A stretch of DNA of 64,000 bases from Aphrophora alni. Taxonomy: Eukaryota > Arthropoda > Insecta > Hemiptera > Aphrophoridae. Below are positions 25,205 through 37,843 of the stretch, piece after piece; the stretch's first letter is position 1, and every line of letters starts with the position of its first letter. The notes below the pieces were generated by a model that saw only the letters and a list, made by a program, of their open reading frames with translations, searched no databases and was not told the origin of the DNA. The stretch spans positions 75,609,855-75,673,854 of the forward strand of contig OY740769.1 of assembly GCA_963513935.1 (NCBI GenBank), written 5' to 3'. Position numbers and translations under genes: made by a program.

Positions 25205-26205
25205 TATAACAGCACAAATAACATCTGAGACTAAGCATTATAAACTAATAAATAAGAAGAAATCAAATTATTGTAAAACAAAAAGCCAAAGCCCCTATCG
25301 AATGAATTAGTAAATATACACCCAGCTGATATTTGTAATCGCGATTAGAAACAAAATTTAACCATTTAAATAACAACTAATTAACCCATAAATTGAATTA
25401 TTATAAACAATATGAATTTAAAAGTGTATCAGTATAATCAAAAATTGCCTAATATCCAGAAAAGGTATAAAATACCAGGACTATATACAACAGCGGAAGA
25501 CGATCGGCACTTCAACAAACGATGCAGAGAAGAGATCCCTCCGCAACGAAGCAAAAACCCGCTTAGATATGAAAATTATTATTAACATTGTATCATTCGA
25601 CATAGCAAGAAGCCAAAAATTCCACCTCCAAAGTTTTTTTATAATTAATAAGTGTTTTTTTTATTTTTTTTTTATATACAGTGAATAAAAGTAGTGCAAA
25701 TACAGAAATTGGTATATTCTGTCTAATAACAGTTAAACGTTTTTTTTTTTTTTTTTTTTTATCAATTTAAAAGGAACCTTATTAAAGGCCTAGAACTATT
25801 AAGTAACCATTATAAGAACTTGAATATTTAAATTTTTTTTTCTTCAAAATTTAATAAACTTTCACTACAATTTATATATGCGTTTTTAAAAATAAAATAA
25901 TACAATCATCCCAGCCGAGTGCCTATCCCGAGATTAATTGAACTAATTAAAATATATTTCTAAATATAAATTTACTATATAGACTGAGCTAAGCCTAGAG
26001 GCATTTGAATTGAACATTTATTTCAATTGTAATTACTAAAGATCAAAGACTAATTAAAAATATTTCAAATATGATTTTGTATTATAATAATTAATAAATA
26101 ACTGTTTAAAGTGATATTGTTAACTAATCTCTAGTTTTTCATTTTAATAACTTTAGACTTAGAATTTAAAAAAAAAAAAAAATTCATAAGTAAAAATTTG
26201 TTATA
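25205..26205 (+). repeat. 3' LTR
   Basis: 1001 bases, about 98-99 percent identical by eye to 18216-19209 outside homopolymers. Substitutions seen include A/C at ~25262, A/C at ~25279, G/T in ACATTGT(A/T)TCATT at ~25591, A/C at ~25864 and A/C at ~25915. TATA box at 25466-25473. Confidence 0.97.
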
Positions 26206-26209
26206 GGAT
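26206..26209. other. Target site duplication, right (GGAT)
   Basis: Repeats 18212-18215; the sequence then continues TAAAACTC exactly as in the uninterrupted left arm, proving a simple insertion. Confidence 0.85.
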
Positions 26210-26440
26210 TAAAACTCTGGTTCAAATTGATTATTGACTTATGATTGTAATCAAAATGTTGTACACGTTTTTAAAAATAATGCACTTTGTAGAAATGTCC
26301 ACTTATTTTTGGGAATGAAATCCTCTCTTAAATTTTCTCTCTGTATTTTGGGGACACTGTATACTCACATTTCATCAAAGATCTAAAAGAAACTAAACTA
26401 GTTTAAAAGAAAATATTTCAATGGCTTTAAAGGCAATTAC

Positions 26441-26550
26441 CTTCCTCTTGTGCTAGCTCGATCACAGCTAACTCCACCTCTACCGACTCCGAGGACAGCG
26501 ACACTTGTTCGCTCATATCTTCTGTAGCAGCTGTCTGCTTTTTACAGCAG
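26441..26550 (-). CDS. Predicted exon of unidentified gene, right-arm copy
   Basis: Minus-strand counterpart of 13677-13786, same 110-base length, ATG at 26516-26514, acceptor TTTTAG and donor GTAATT preserved. Two differences, both changing the protein (T to A and P to L). Open throughout. The next exon copy in this orientation is 17464-17523, across the retrotransposon. Confidence 0.45.
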
Positions 26551-27814
26551 CTAAAATCTAGAAGATAGAATGTTACTTCATAAGTAGGCTAATGTAGATA
26601 ATACAATATTATATAAGAGACATAATGAAATACTGAAACAAAACAAACTATGTAAATCATTCCACTATCTTTCTCATACACTCATCTACAAAACAAAAAA
26701 TAACATTCGTTCCTTATGTTATCATTAATGTTGCATTAATACTTTTAGGTATGAAAAATAGGTAATTTCTTATCACTGAATGTTTCCCCATGCGATTCAT
26801 AAATAGTCGGCAATTTTCATAAAATATGTGTGAATATTTGTAGAGATATTTATATATTTAAATTGAGAATAAGTTTGATTTTCCTTGTTCTGTTAAATCC
26901 TGATGAGCGTAAATGTATATAACTCAATTGAGTATTTATTGACACCTGTCAAGTTTCTTTCATTTTTTTTGTAATTTTTTTGAATCATTCGTAACCATAA
27001 TCTACTTTTACTAACGATTTTCTACACTGGTCACTGGACATTAACTTTACATTTCACCAAAATGTAAACACAATTGCTATAACAAATTGAGGAAAATTCA
27101 GGATCTTGGCCTGTAAGAGGTTTTTTAAATTGTTACTGCAATCATGTAGGCTGCAACCTTATGCACGAAGGTGGAACAGTTATTATATTTAATGGATTCC
27201 TAACCAATACATTATAATTTGAAAATTTCATAATATGAATTCGGATTACATATAATTCATTAAATAAAGTGTACAATATGGTTTATTGTTCATGGAAAAA
27301 CAAATAGATAAGTAGTTAAGTATGTAAGTAAATATTTAATTGTGTATTCAAACTAAATTGTACATATTTCCAACAGTAACCAAAAATATCAAACAACAAA
27401 AGAAAACTGATCTTTTCTTAATAATCTTATATTTAAATATAAAAACATTTATTCTATTGAAACTAAATTTAATTAAAATTTATAAAAATAATTTCATCCG
27501 CTTAAAATGAATTTGACACTAACAATTAATACAGAAATAAATAAAAATAATTAAAAAGTAATAAATGAAAGAGATCAATCAGTATAACAACAACATTTTG
27601 ATTAGAGAATTAGATATTTCCATAGGCATAAAGACAGGCTGGCAGCGAATGAATAACTTTTTGGCAAACAAATAAGAAAGAAAAAGGAATTAAGTTAATA
27701 ATATGGAACAATGAAGGTACATTACAAGACTCACAATTTATTATCACCTATTACATAATTACATAATAAACTGTAGTAAACTGAGTGGTTGTCAACTATT
27801 CCAGATGAGAAAGT

Positions 27815-29640
27815 ATAATAAAACTCAACATAATAAGAGTCTCCCTGAAAAGTTTCATCATTAATACAAACTCCTTTAACATCTCAATGAATAATAAAAA
27901 CACGAAAACTTCTTGACATAAAAGTAATTTGAAACAACAAAGAAAAGGAATAATACTGAAGGAATAACAAGCATTACAATATTCAAAAGTATGGATCAAC
28001 ATCATTAATACGCAATTGCAGAAAAGCTAAATGTAAAAACAAGGTAATAATTTATATTTAAACCTACAAAAGTGAAGAGAAAACATTGCAAATTAGATGA
28101 AGATACATGACACAGTATTTATGTAGACCAATAGCTAATGACATAACACAAACGTTAGTTGTATGGTCATTGATCATACATTTTTGTTTCAATGTTCATT
28201 GAATCTGATAATACTTTTATCGATAACAAAAGTTCCTTTTACATCTTAATGTATAATGAAAACATTAAAAAATATATAGCTTAACGTGGACAAACTAAAC
28301 AAACTTATTCAGTAGATATAATAAGACATCTTTACTTAGGTAGTAAGTTACAAGAGTGTTAAGAAAACACTGGGAGTTAGTTTAAGATGCAAGACACAGA
28401 ATTTATGTAGACCTATTAGCTACTCAGAAGTTAGTTATATGGTCGTTGACCATTCCCTATAAGAAAATACAATCAAATGATCACACTAAGGGAATGACAC
28501 AAAATTTGCATCGGTAGTCGAATTTTCTAATAATGATAAAACATGAAGGAGGCGTCATAATGTATTTACCGGATGTAAAAAAAAAAAAAATGGAATTATT
28601 GAATCATATTTGATGACATTAGGCAATAACATCATATTTAGTTTCAACTTAGTACCTACATGTAAAAACAAGCTACAAAAGTGAAAAGGAAATACCATGA
28701 TTTAGATAAAGCTACAAGACACAGTATTTATGTACACCTATTAGCTAACAAGATAATACAGAAGTCAGTTGTATGGTCGTTGATCATTTCTGGTAAGAAA
28801 ATACAATGCAGTTATCACACTACAAAAATCAGATACAAAATGTCCAATCATAATAGAAATTCCTATAACATCTCAATGTAATAAAGAAAACATAAAACTA
28901 CCTATGAGCATTCATAACGTACCGGAGGTAAATAAAAAAATAAAAAAATGCAATTGATGGATCATAGTTGACTATATTAGGTAATATAATCACTTTTAGT
29001 TCCCCATTAGTGCCTACATGTAAAAAAAGGTAATAAGCTGCAAAGAGTAGAGAAAACACCATGAGTTATATTAAGGTGCAAGACAAAATAATTATGTAGA
29101 GCTATTAGCAAATGAAACAATATAGAATTCCAGATAAGAAAATACAAACAAACTAGACAATTTATTCAACAGATATAATATAGCAGACAAAATTATGTAT
29201 TAACATAATTTTTACTTCCTAATTAGCAGCTAAATGTATAAAACATGGTATGTATCTACAAAAAGTGCAGAGAATAAGTTAGATGAAGGTCCAAGAAATA
29301 GGATTTTAGATCTATTAGCTAATGACATATAATACAGAATAATATGGTACTATGGTTGTCCAGATACGAAAATACACAATAGGTTTTGACTCACAAATTT
29401 CAGCCAGTTGTATTTAGAAAATAACAAAGATATTATAAACAAAGTTGTTTACCAGAAAGAATGTACAGATGAAATTAGGTAATAACATCATTAGCTTCCA
29501 ATTAGCAGTAAGGAGCATAATGTAAAAATATGGTAATAACCTACAAAAAAGTAAATAAAACGCTATGAAATTTCAAAACATAATTTATGGAGAGAAGTAG
29601 ATAGGAAAAATTTTGAGAGATATATTTAAAATTTGGTGAT
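27815..29640 (+). repeat. Degenerate tandem repeat, about 280-360 bp unit, six copies
   Basis: The phrase GACACAGTATTTATGTAGACC and relatives recur near 28109, 28393, 28718, 29082, 29293 and 29576 (spacings about 284, 325, 364, 211, 283). Each is preceded by a CTACAAAAGTG(A)AGAGAAAAC-like stretch and followed by TATTAGCTAATGA and, in most, GTATGGTCGTTGATCAT and GATAAGAAAATACAA. Copies are strongly diverged. The array begins where the right arm of inverted duplication 2 ends. No coding role seen. Confidence 0.75.
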
Positions 29641-30789
29641 GCCTAATTAGAGATTAAATCAGATACGCTAGTAGTTATCTGAAAGTAGAATTATTTGATA
29701 ATGAATGTTGATTTGAGTTGATTGAATGAAGTTGGGCAGAGAATACAAATAGATGAATACATGAAAAGAAAGAAAGATAGTAAACATTGAAGAAGTTGTC
29801 AAACCATATACAAGTGAGAAAAGTGTTGGAAGAACAAGTATACAATTGTTTGATGAAAAGGAAAGCTGTTTCGAAAGTGTGGGTGTTGGAGACTGGGTAA
29901 TAAAGACACCATATAGATAGAAACAGTGAAGAATCATTGGAAGGTAAAACCCCTTCAAGGGCTGTCGTATCAAGAGGTGCAGTTACATAAGGTATCAGTT
30001 GGTAAAATATCAGTTGTAAGTCTTATGAAATTATGTAAAGGCCAACTTTTAATTTTAAAGAATAACCCAAAGTAATATTTAAAAACTGTGTATATAGTTT
30101 TGTGTTGAAGATAGTTGTTAATAACAGAAGCATGCACTAAAAGTTCACTTCCACTTCAAAAACCATAAATTTTAGCACTTAAGTAAGTAATTATTATTCA
30201 TAATATTATCAGTTATTTTATGGTTTTTTAATAAAAAGGACAGCTCCACCCTTCAGCCTATAAATATATTCGTTTCAAACTGCCCATATTTATTGTTCTG
30301 AGGCATACATATTGAAAGCTACTTTAATAAAGTTATTACAGTCACCAGTGTTGTAAAGTATTAATAAAATAATTTATTAATTTATTCTAATATTAATAAA
30401 AAACTTACGCGATCTTAAAAATGCTTTGCAACCCAAATTTCTCAATTGCAAAATATATTTTGGTTTTGAAACCATAGAGATGTATCTCATGATTGATTCA
30501 TTGTTGTGAATTTGACTCTTATTTTAAGTAATTATTTTATTTTAATTTCCATATTATTTAAAAATATATGTAAATCTTGAATTATTACTTTAAATAGGAT
30601 GATAGTATTTCATTGTGACCAATTTTCTGTTTCTTCCATTTTCGTCTTTGCTGATGTATTATGTCTTCTATGGATTATATGTAAGGTTTAACATAAATTA
30701 TAAGACGAATCTTTAAAATTTGCTTCCAATGATACAAGGCATGTTTTACACGTTAAAAAATAAGAGAAAAAAGAGAATTGTTAAAATTA
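29641..30789. other. AT-rich interval, no gene recognised
   Basis: A 101-codon minus-strand frame at 29668-29973 is low-complexity and unsupported. No repeats matched elsewhere in the window. Confidence 0.5.
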
Positions 30790-31580
30790 TTATTTATTTA
30801 TTTATTAATTTTTAAAATTATTGAAACAGGTCTGAAAGACCAACCATCAATTTACATCTATCATCATATTCATTTGCTACCTATACAGTCAACCACTGTT
30901 GTGCTATATATTAGATTCTAAAAACACACACTGAATTACACTAATTCAAAAGTTTTAGTTCTCTTCAGCCTTCTCACTGTATTGGTGTTGTCAGGCAGTT
31001 GAAAAGCTTCTACGTTGACGTGCTGGTGCCATCTAGATTCATGCTTTGCAGCAAACCTTTTAATTTCACTGGAGACATCAGGGATCCTAAGGTCTCGATG
31101 TAAATCACTATTTCTGATGTACCATGGAGCACTTACCATGTTCCGTAGCACTTTATTGTTAAAGGTTTGAATACATCTAATGTTCGTTTCCTTCGCACAA
31201 CCTCACAGTTGTATTCCATAAAGCCAAATTGGTTTCAGAATTTGGTTATATATCATAATTTTGTTGTGTATTGACAATTGAGAATTTCGTCCCAAGAGCC
31301 AGTACAGTTGTCTATATTTGAGACCTAGTTCTGTCCTTTTCCTTCTGATGTGCTCCTTCCACCGTAACTTTGATTCTAGTGTCATCCCCAAATATTTGGC
31401 AGTGTCTACATATGGTACTACAACTCCATTTAAGGTAAATGAAAGACTGTCCTTTATTCTTTTGTATGTGAAATTGATATGGACAGATTTCAGTTAGTTT
31501 AGCTTGAGTTTCCATCTCCTAGTCCATTGCTGTATCTGGTCACTAGCATCCTGAAGCATAATGGTACGGTCGAACCAATC
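30790..31580 (-). pseudogene. Jockey-type non-LTR retrotransposon, 5'-truncated 3' end
   Basis: Minus-strand reading gives the C-terminal end of a jockey-clade ORF2 after the reverse transcriptase catalytic core: IQQWTRRWKLKLN at about 31540, then VVPYVDTAKYLG, TLESKLRWKEHIRRKR, YWLLGRNSQLS, LKPIWLYGIQLW (to ~31200), RNMVSAPWYIRN and IKRFAAKHESRWHQH, ending in a stop near 30936. One in-frame TAA and at least one frame change occur. After the stop comes a short 3' untranslated region and an A-rich tail (TTTA repeats, 30789-30800 on plus), typical of target-primed insertion. The catalytic part and ORF1 are absent, so it is a dead-on-arrival copy. Confidence 0.88.
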
Positions 31581-32221
31581 GCCATATTAAAATTATGTAC
31601 AGAAAATTAGAAAATGTTACTAATGATAATCTATGTAATCAAAGTTTTAGTCATGTTTAACTCTTAAATTAAATTTTAATACAGCGGAATATGGTTTTAA
31701 TTAGTCAAAATATTGAGAAAAGGCTATCATTTGAAACGATTTGTGGGTAACTTCTTATCTAGTACCTGATTAAGCCTGTAGCTAATGACTTTGTGCAGTT
31801 GGTCATCTGTGTAGGTCTGCAAACTAGTGGATACCAAAAACATCAAAATACATTTTTGAATACTAATCATGTCCGTATATTGGCTGTATGTATTTATAAA
31901 TAGATTTTAATTTATACTAATTATATCGTGTAAAGTTTTGGTATTATTTTGTGTATATCACGCTTGATGATAATTCCGAAATAGTTGTATCAGTTAAAAT
32001 ATAGAAATAGTTACTTTTAACAAAATTCAACTTCGAAAATTCAACGAACATAAATAACGACTTTTATATCAATTTATTATTTTACTATTTTATTGAATAC
32101 AACTGCATAACTTAAATAGTAGCCTAAGTAGTTCAAGCTGCATGTATATGTAACATGGAACTTTAAAAAAAAATCTTTGAAAACTGCCCATTTTAATTTT
32201 ATATGGTTTTACCATTTATTT
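31581..32221. other. AT-rich interval, nothing recognised
   Basis: No open frame of note and no repeat matched within the window. Confidence 0.5.
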
Positions 32222-32340
32222 ATTCAAAAGCGTTTCAACTACAAAGTTGCCATATTCAATGATGCATGAGATACAGTAACTAAACTAGTTATAATTGCAT
32301 CACTGAAGATGGCTACTTTGTCGTTGAAACTCTTTTGAAT
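32222..32340. repeat. 119 bp imperfect palindrome, MITE-like
   Basis: Arms of about 46 bases (ATTCAAAAGCGTTTCAAC at 32222 pairs with GTTGAAACTCTTTTGAAT ending at 32340) around a ~27 base centre, with about six mismatches. The left half is closely similar to 58251-58315, so this belongs to a dispersed family. Alternatives: two head-to-head insertions of a short repeat. Confidence 0.8.
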
Positions 32341-32944
32341 ATATAAACGTACTATTTGTGAGAATTTGTGTTCAAGATTTATTCTACTAAGTATGCAGAG
32401 TATGCTATCTCACAAGTCAAGCTCAATATTTATTTACATGAGAATGGTTACGTATAAAAAATGAGAACAAAACTAAATCATTGTGTCACCCTTTTCTTTT
32501 GGTAGATTTTAAGTCTTATTTAAAGGCAAAAACCTTTTGGTTATCATTATTTAAAAAAAAACAGGAAGATAATAAGATCATAAAATAAAGACCCACAATC
32601 CACGAATTGTCAAGGTCAGAAGGAAGCAAGAGTTGGTTAAGAGAGACCTGATAAGAAAAACGTAGAGGGATAAAGACTACATATATGGAAAGATTCTACT
32701 CCCGGTGTTTCTACTCCCATAACTCACTTTAGTGAGTCTGAAGGTTTATTTTGTCAGAGTGAAATGTAATTAATTGTGTTTTACAACCCAGCGCACTTTT
32801 TTGTTAGATATACATGATTCATTTTATCGATTTAACATAACATTCTTTTACATTGTGTTTATAATTACTATTAAAACTTGCAGATGTTAGATCCATTAAC
32901 AGTTTTTTTATTTTTATAATTTTATTTATTTATTAAATTATTGT
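32341..32944. other. AT-rich interval, nothing recognised
   Basis: No supported coding or RNA gene. Confidence 0.5.
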
Positions 32945-33905
32945 CTTATTATTACGAGGGGTGTCTTACTACTTTCTCTTCACTCTTAAATAATCGCCAC
33001 ACATTCTACTTCCTCTTCGTAGTGAAGTCTGAAGGATGTTCAAAACCCCATGAGGGGTTCACATCGTATCATCAAACACAGATGAGGATTATATATTTTT
33101 CCTCATTTTAGAACGATCGCTAGGCTATGTCATTCCCCTTCTTACTTATGTCCTGAGGACGTTCTAAAACACCATAAGGAATTAACATTTATCATCAACT
33201 ATAGCCTAGGATCCTATCTACTCACTTTGAAAAGATCGTGACGCAATGTACCTCCTCTCCGTAGATGTCCTTAGGATGTTAAAAAACACCGCTATGAATT
33301 AATTCACAGTCTATTGTCAGCTACACCCGTGGATCCTGTCTTACTCTTTACTCTAAAATAATCGCCACACTTTCTACTTCCTCTTCGTAGTGATGTCTGA
33401 AGGATGTTCAAAGACCCCATGAGGGATTCACATCGTATCATCAACTACAGCTGAGAATTCTATATTTTCTTCTCATTTTAAAACGATCGCTACGCTATCT
33501 CCTTCTTCTTCGTACTGATGTCCTGAGGATGTTTAAACAACCATATGGAATACTCATCCTATCAAGAACTACAGCCGAGGATCCTATCTGTCTCCTCATT
33601 TTAAAACGATCGCCTTGCTATCTAACTCCTCTCTATACGATGTCTTAAGAATGATAAAAAACACCTTACTACAGTCATGAATCCTAACTTTATCTTGACT
33701 CAAAAATTGTCACCACGATATTTAAAAGCTATCGCAACGCTATCTACCTCTTCTCCGTATCGATGCAACAAGGGTGTTCAAAAACGTCACAAGGAATTCA
33801 CATCTTATCATCAACTACTGCTGAGTATTCTTTCCGTCTCCTCATTTTGAAACTATAGCCACGCAATCTACCTCCTTTCCATACCATTCAAAAGAATCTA
33901 ATAAT
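32945..33905 (+). repeat. Satellite array, about 123 bp unit, eight copies, three-unit higher order
   Basis: Units are marked by CGATCGC(C/T)ACGCTATCTAC-like words near 32990, 33113, 33232, 33359, 33483, 33606, 33726 and 33849 (spacings about 119-127), each followed by CCTCTTCGTA, TGATGTCCTGAGGATGTT, CACCATGAGG, TTCACAT and TCATCAACTACAG. Units one and four (about 370 apart) are much closer to each other than to their neighbours, as are units two and five, giving a three-unit higher-order repeat. The array is less AT-rich than its surroundings. No coding function seen. Confidence 0.88.
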
Positions 33906-36900
33906 GTTTATAGTTATCGTTAATAGAATCAATTTCTTTTACATCACTTTCACCTTTGCAAACAATGACTGATTTATACGACTCGAATACTTTCTTATTG
34001 ATAAACAAACAGTCAGCGAAGTATAGTTGGATATATACATACACTTTAACCGTTTAACAATTAATCAAATTTGATCCTGGTTTTGACAGCCTAATTATGC
34101 GTAATTGTTCCTTCCTTTAAAGGATTCTTTGAGCTTTGACGTTCTAATCAAAATAATCTTAATAAACTTGGTCGTTCGCACCTTAGGATGTCTACTCGAT
34201 ACAACAGTTTTTTTGTTTGTTTATTATTTATTGAACAAGAAGAGAATTGTTAATCTATTAGTGATATCTTCGTGTAATTGATTTCAATCTTGTTTTTAGT
34301 GGTTGTGCGTTTAGAATATATTTAAAGCAAGTATAAATTAGATTCGTGTTTTGAAATGAATTTTACTTTTGAATTTTCTTAAGTTAAACAGTATGACCAA
34401 TTGTCACCCTCCTAAAGAGAAGAGGAAGGAGAGAATGCAAGAACCTCATTGGTTTGATTTTAACACCATAGTGTGATTCAGCTTCAGGTTTAGTTTAATT
34501 GAAATCCTAATGTTAATGAAACGATAGATCGATAAGTGTATATAATCAATTAATAACCTAATAGGTGCAGAAATATTATAAACAAATTCTTGAAATCATA
34601 CGTAAAAAAACACAACTCTAGGTCACGAAAATCTCAATATATTGTCTCTAATACGAGTGAGAAAATAATAATAGGTGGAATGTAATGTGGTCTTAAGAAC
34701 CTTTCCGCACCCACTCGACCTTGAGAGATGGGGATGGTCTCACTGAAAAGCTTATGGTCTGTAAGCTAACTGGGTATTTTTGTAAATACATGTGTTACAG
34801 AAGTTTATTTGAAAAACATCTGATTGCAATCTTTATTTTAATTATTTGTTCTGCAAAGCTGAGAACAGATAATGAAAGTTGTGATTTAATTTTTATGTGC
34901 AGTGAAATGTTTTCACTGAATTATTCCGAGAGCCAATATTCGATGGGGGTTCGTTCCACCTTGGATATTAAAAAAAAAAAATTCCTTAACGATTCTGAAA
35001 TAGCCAATCTCCTGAGTTGACTTTTGTACATAGCATATTAATAATAGTTTTAAAAAATATATAAAGTATAGAAAAAATATACAACAAATACAATTTTAGT
35101 GAACTGCAAATGATTGTTTTAGACCATAGGTTGATAGGTTGATTGTCCATATTAGTTATAATTTTAATTAAAAAATCAAACTTTTCATGATAACATTTGG
35201 TACGGTATGTTATTTCATTTTTATTAAACAAAATGTGCTGCATAAAGAATATCAGCCTATATATATATATATATATAACTGTATTAAAAATATATTGATG
35301 ATTGATTGCATATATTTGTTTGTCAATTCATCGGTTTGATGTATTGATGTTCGACACGATTACTACACTCCACACCGCCTCCCTTAATGACTGTCAGATG
35401 ATTCTGACATTGAAAACATGCATTTGCTTTCAGACGATTCTGCATTACATAAAAAACATACATGGAATAGGTATTTACTTAACTTTCAGTAGTTGTGTGT
35501 TGACTATATAAATCTAAGTTTACAATTTGTTTAACATAAGCTGTGCAAAAGCATTATCACGCATGCATAACTATTCACAGAACCACATCTTTATCATTGA
35601 TGACAATAATTGTGATTTAATCTGTGACTTATTATTTTTGCATAAGTATTAAGTTTTCCATAGTGTTAATCCAGATTTTTTCAGTAATTTTTTATTATTT
35701 AATTTTCATCTAATTTTTGTGAAATCAGTACAATAAACTTCTTCTTTATCGTGTTAGTATTGTTTTTGGTTTAAATTTAATAAAATGTAACTATAATCAT
35801 TAATACTGATTTTGAAAAATTAAACGATACCTGTTTTTGTTTTACAGTTCGTACTCTGATATATAAATGTATTTTAATTATTTTGTAAAACAAAATTACT
35901 TCAACAGTTTTTGTTAAATAATTACTGAAAATGTACATACAGAGAGACATTTTGAATGTAAACTCTTCTCAACTTTCTTACGCTTTATAAAAATACCTAT
36001 TCGGGCCACACCTTACTGAATGTTCTGAACTATATTATATAACATAAAAAATTTAAATAATCTCTGGTGACTTAGAAGGTCAAATCTTAATTCATTACTT
36101 GTTGATATCAAGTAAAAGAAAGTACCGCACGATAATACTATCCATGTGGAATTTGACAATTATCTGTATTAATTACCTGAACTAATTTTAAGTTTTTTAA
36201 TTACTGGAACTTTTAATAGCCTATTATATACAGTGCAATGGATTGTTTTGGAGAATACATCTTACAATAGTAGAAAACATTTGTTCAAAATCCCTTTTCC
36301 GACTTTAAGATATTCAATATTCCCAGGTGAGAGTACTCCACTGACTCAGACCCTCACTGTTGAGATATGGTCATGTGATTACCTTATCACATTTTACTAA
36401 GACTCGCTGTATTCCTAAAACTCTTGATTGACGGTATTCCTTACCACTGAATATCACAACAAGGGTCTATCACGTGTAACATAACATGTAACAACTTATT
36501 AATAAGAGTTCAACAATATGGTAACAACTAAACCAAGATAGTAAAACCAAGGTCACCTTAGGACCAGCAATAATAGAACTGTGAGTGTGTAACTTTGTTC
36601 GATCATGGTGTATTCACAGCATAGTTATTGTCTTCCTTACCTATTAACCTAATACGTTGAGATCTTGGCTACCGATGAGGGAGTGTATCTACTATTTTGT
36701 ATCATGTATTATACTCTATCCAAGCAAGTTGTATAGTTATTACACAATGTGTAATTAATGAGTTCCAAATGTTGATTTTATCATATGATTATTTATTTTA
36801 AAGTTACAATGATTTCGATGTTTATATACGTTGAATTGGATTTATAATAGCAAATACCTCATACTAAAATATGAAAACCGTGTGAATATTGTTTAATTAA

Positions 36901-37843
36901 ATAATCGTTTTCGTCTCATTATTTATTATTTTCTTAGTTTACTAAAGAGTGCAATTTGCAAAAAAACGATGTTGTTATATTTTCAGATAAATATGCGTAT
37001 CAGGAAAAAGTTACAAAACAAACAAGATTTTTAAATAAATTGCTTAATTTTTTGTTTATTGAGCATTTACAAAACAAAAAGAGATATTTATATAGATATA
37101 ATCCTGTATTCCTTATTTTTATTTCATAAACTAACATTTCCCAATCTTCATTTTATTTAACTTGAAGTCGAGTTGTAAAATATACTATTCTTCGTAAATT
37201 GAATAGAATTATTTATATATCATTCAAAATTTCTGAAATATACCACTTAAAATTAACGTAATCAATATCAAACAGTACACTTCAAAAAGTGTACAATGCT
37301 AAACAATCTCAATTAATTGCCCTGTGAGTTTTCTAATCATCTGTTATACATTTTATTAGTACCATATTTTGAGTTTACTTTGTACAACTACACTCCTATG
37401 TAAACATTATTTACATCTTTTCGCTATACCCTTTGAAACTATATTCTTCAAAAAACAAAATATATAAGCTCACTAGTTTGTATTTATTTTAATGTCAAAA
37501 ATCTAATCAGTAATATTTATGACCAAAATACTTTTGAAAACCTTTAACTAATAAACGTATTCTCATAGTAAAATAAATAGTTTTTACTAATATGAAATTT
37601 CACAATTTGTGACCAAGAGTATTATTGAATAAATATAAATGTAAAACTTAATTTAATTAAAATTTTGATGTTAGGAAAAAAAAGTGCATTTTCTTTTATG
37701 GCAGATACCGTAAGATATGGTTTAGGTTATTTATAAAGTTCCGACAAAAATAATGCCCCATTTTGAACAAATAGTATTTCAATGTAAAAAAATTATAATA
37801 TAATTTAATGAAAACAGTTTTCAATTTATTTCACATACTGTTA
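33906..37843. other. AT-rich interval, no gene recognised
   Basis: Short open frames (34721-35020 and 35302-35511 plus; 34986-35243 minus) have no recognised similarity. An AT dinucleotide run lies at 35259-35277. Confidence 0.5.

Larger units (their letters stand above)
18216..26205 (+). mobile_element. Ty3/gypsy LTR retrotransposon, full-length but defective
   Basis: About 7990 bases: 994 bp 5' LTR, tRNA-Lys-type primer site, gag, pol in the order protease, reverse transcriptase, RNase H, integrase, then a ~570 base non-coding stretch and a 1001 bp 3' LTR. The domain order places it in Ty3/gypsy (Metaviridae). No envelope-like frame is present. Defects: in-frame TGA in gag (20861), frameshift in protease (~21652), in-frame TAA before reverse transcriptase (21768) and before RNase H (22827), and Asp-to-Gly in integrase (23988). 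The LTRs differ at roughly a dozen substitutions plus poly-A/T length changes, so the insertion is recent. It splits the right arm of inverted duplication 2. Confidence 0.97.
26206..27811 (-). repeat. Right arm of inverted duplication 2, distal part
   Basis: Reverse complement of about 12415-14021. Similarity fades at 27811 within the words CCAGATGAGAAA (left arm reads CCATTTGAGAAA). No terminal inverted repeats or target duplication seen at the outer ends, so this looks like a segmental inverted duplication rather than a transposon. Confidence 0.92.

Noticed and set aside
25050..25310. Open frame after pol, possible envelope gene
   Set aside because: 86 codons, runs into the 3' LTR, has no fusion-protein features; judged fortuitous.
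1..27811. Both inverted repeats as assembly artefacts
   Set aside because: Arms differ by scattered substitutions and indels (including 289 bases in one, a nested transposon in the other), which a false join of one sequence would not produce.
29668..29973. 101-codon minus-strand frame
   Set aside because: Hydrophobic low-complexity translation of AT-rich DNA, no motif, no splice or start context.
35259..35277. AT dinucleotide run
   Set aside because: Ordinary microsatellite in AT-rich DNA.
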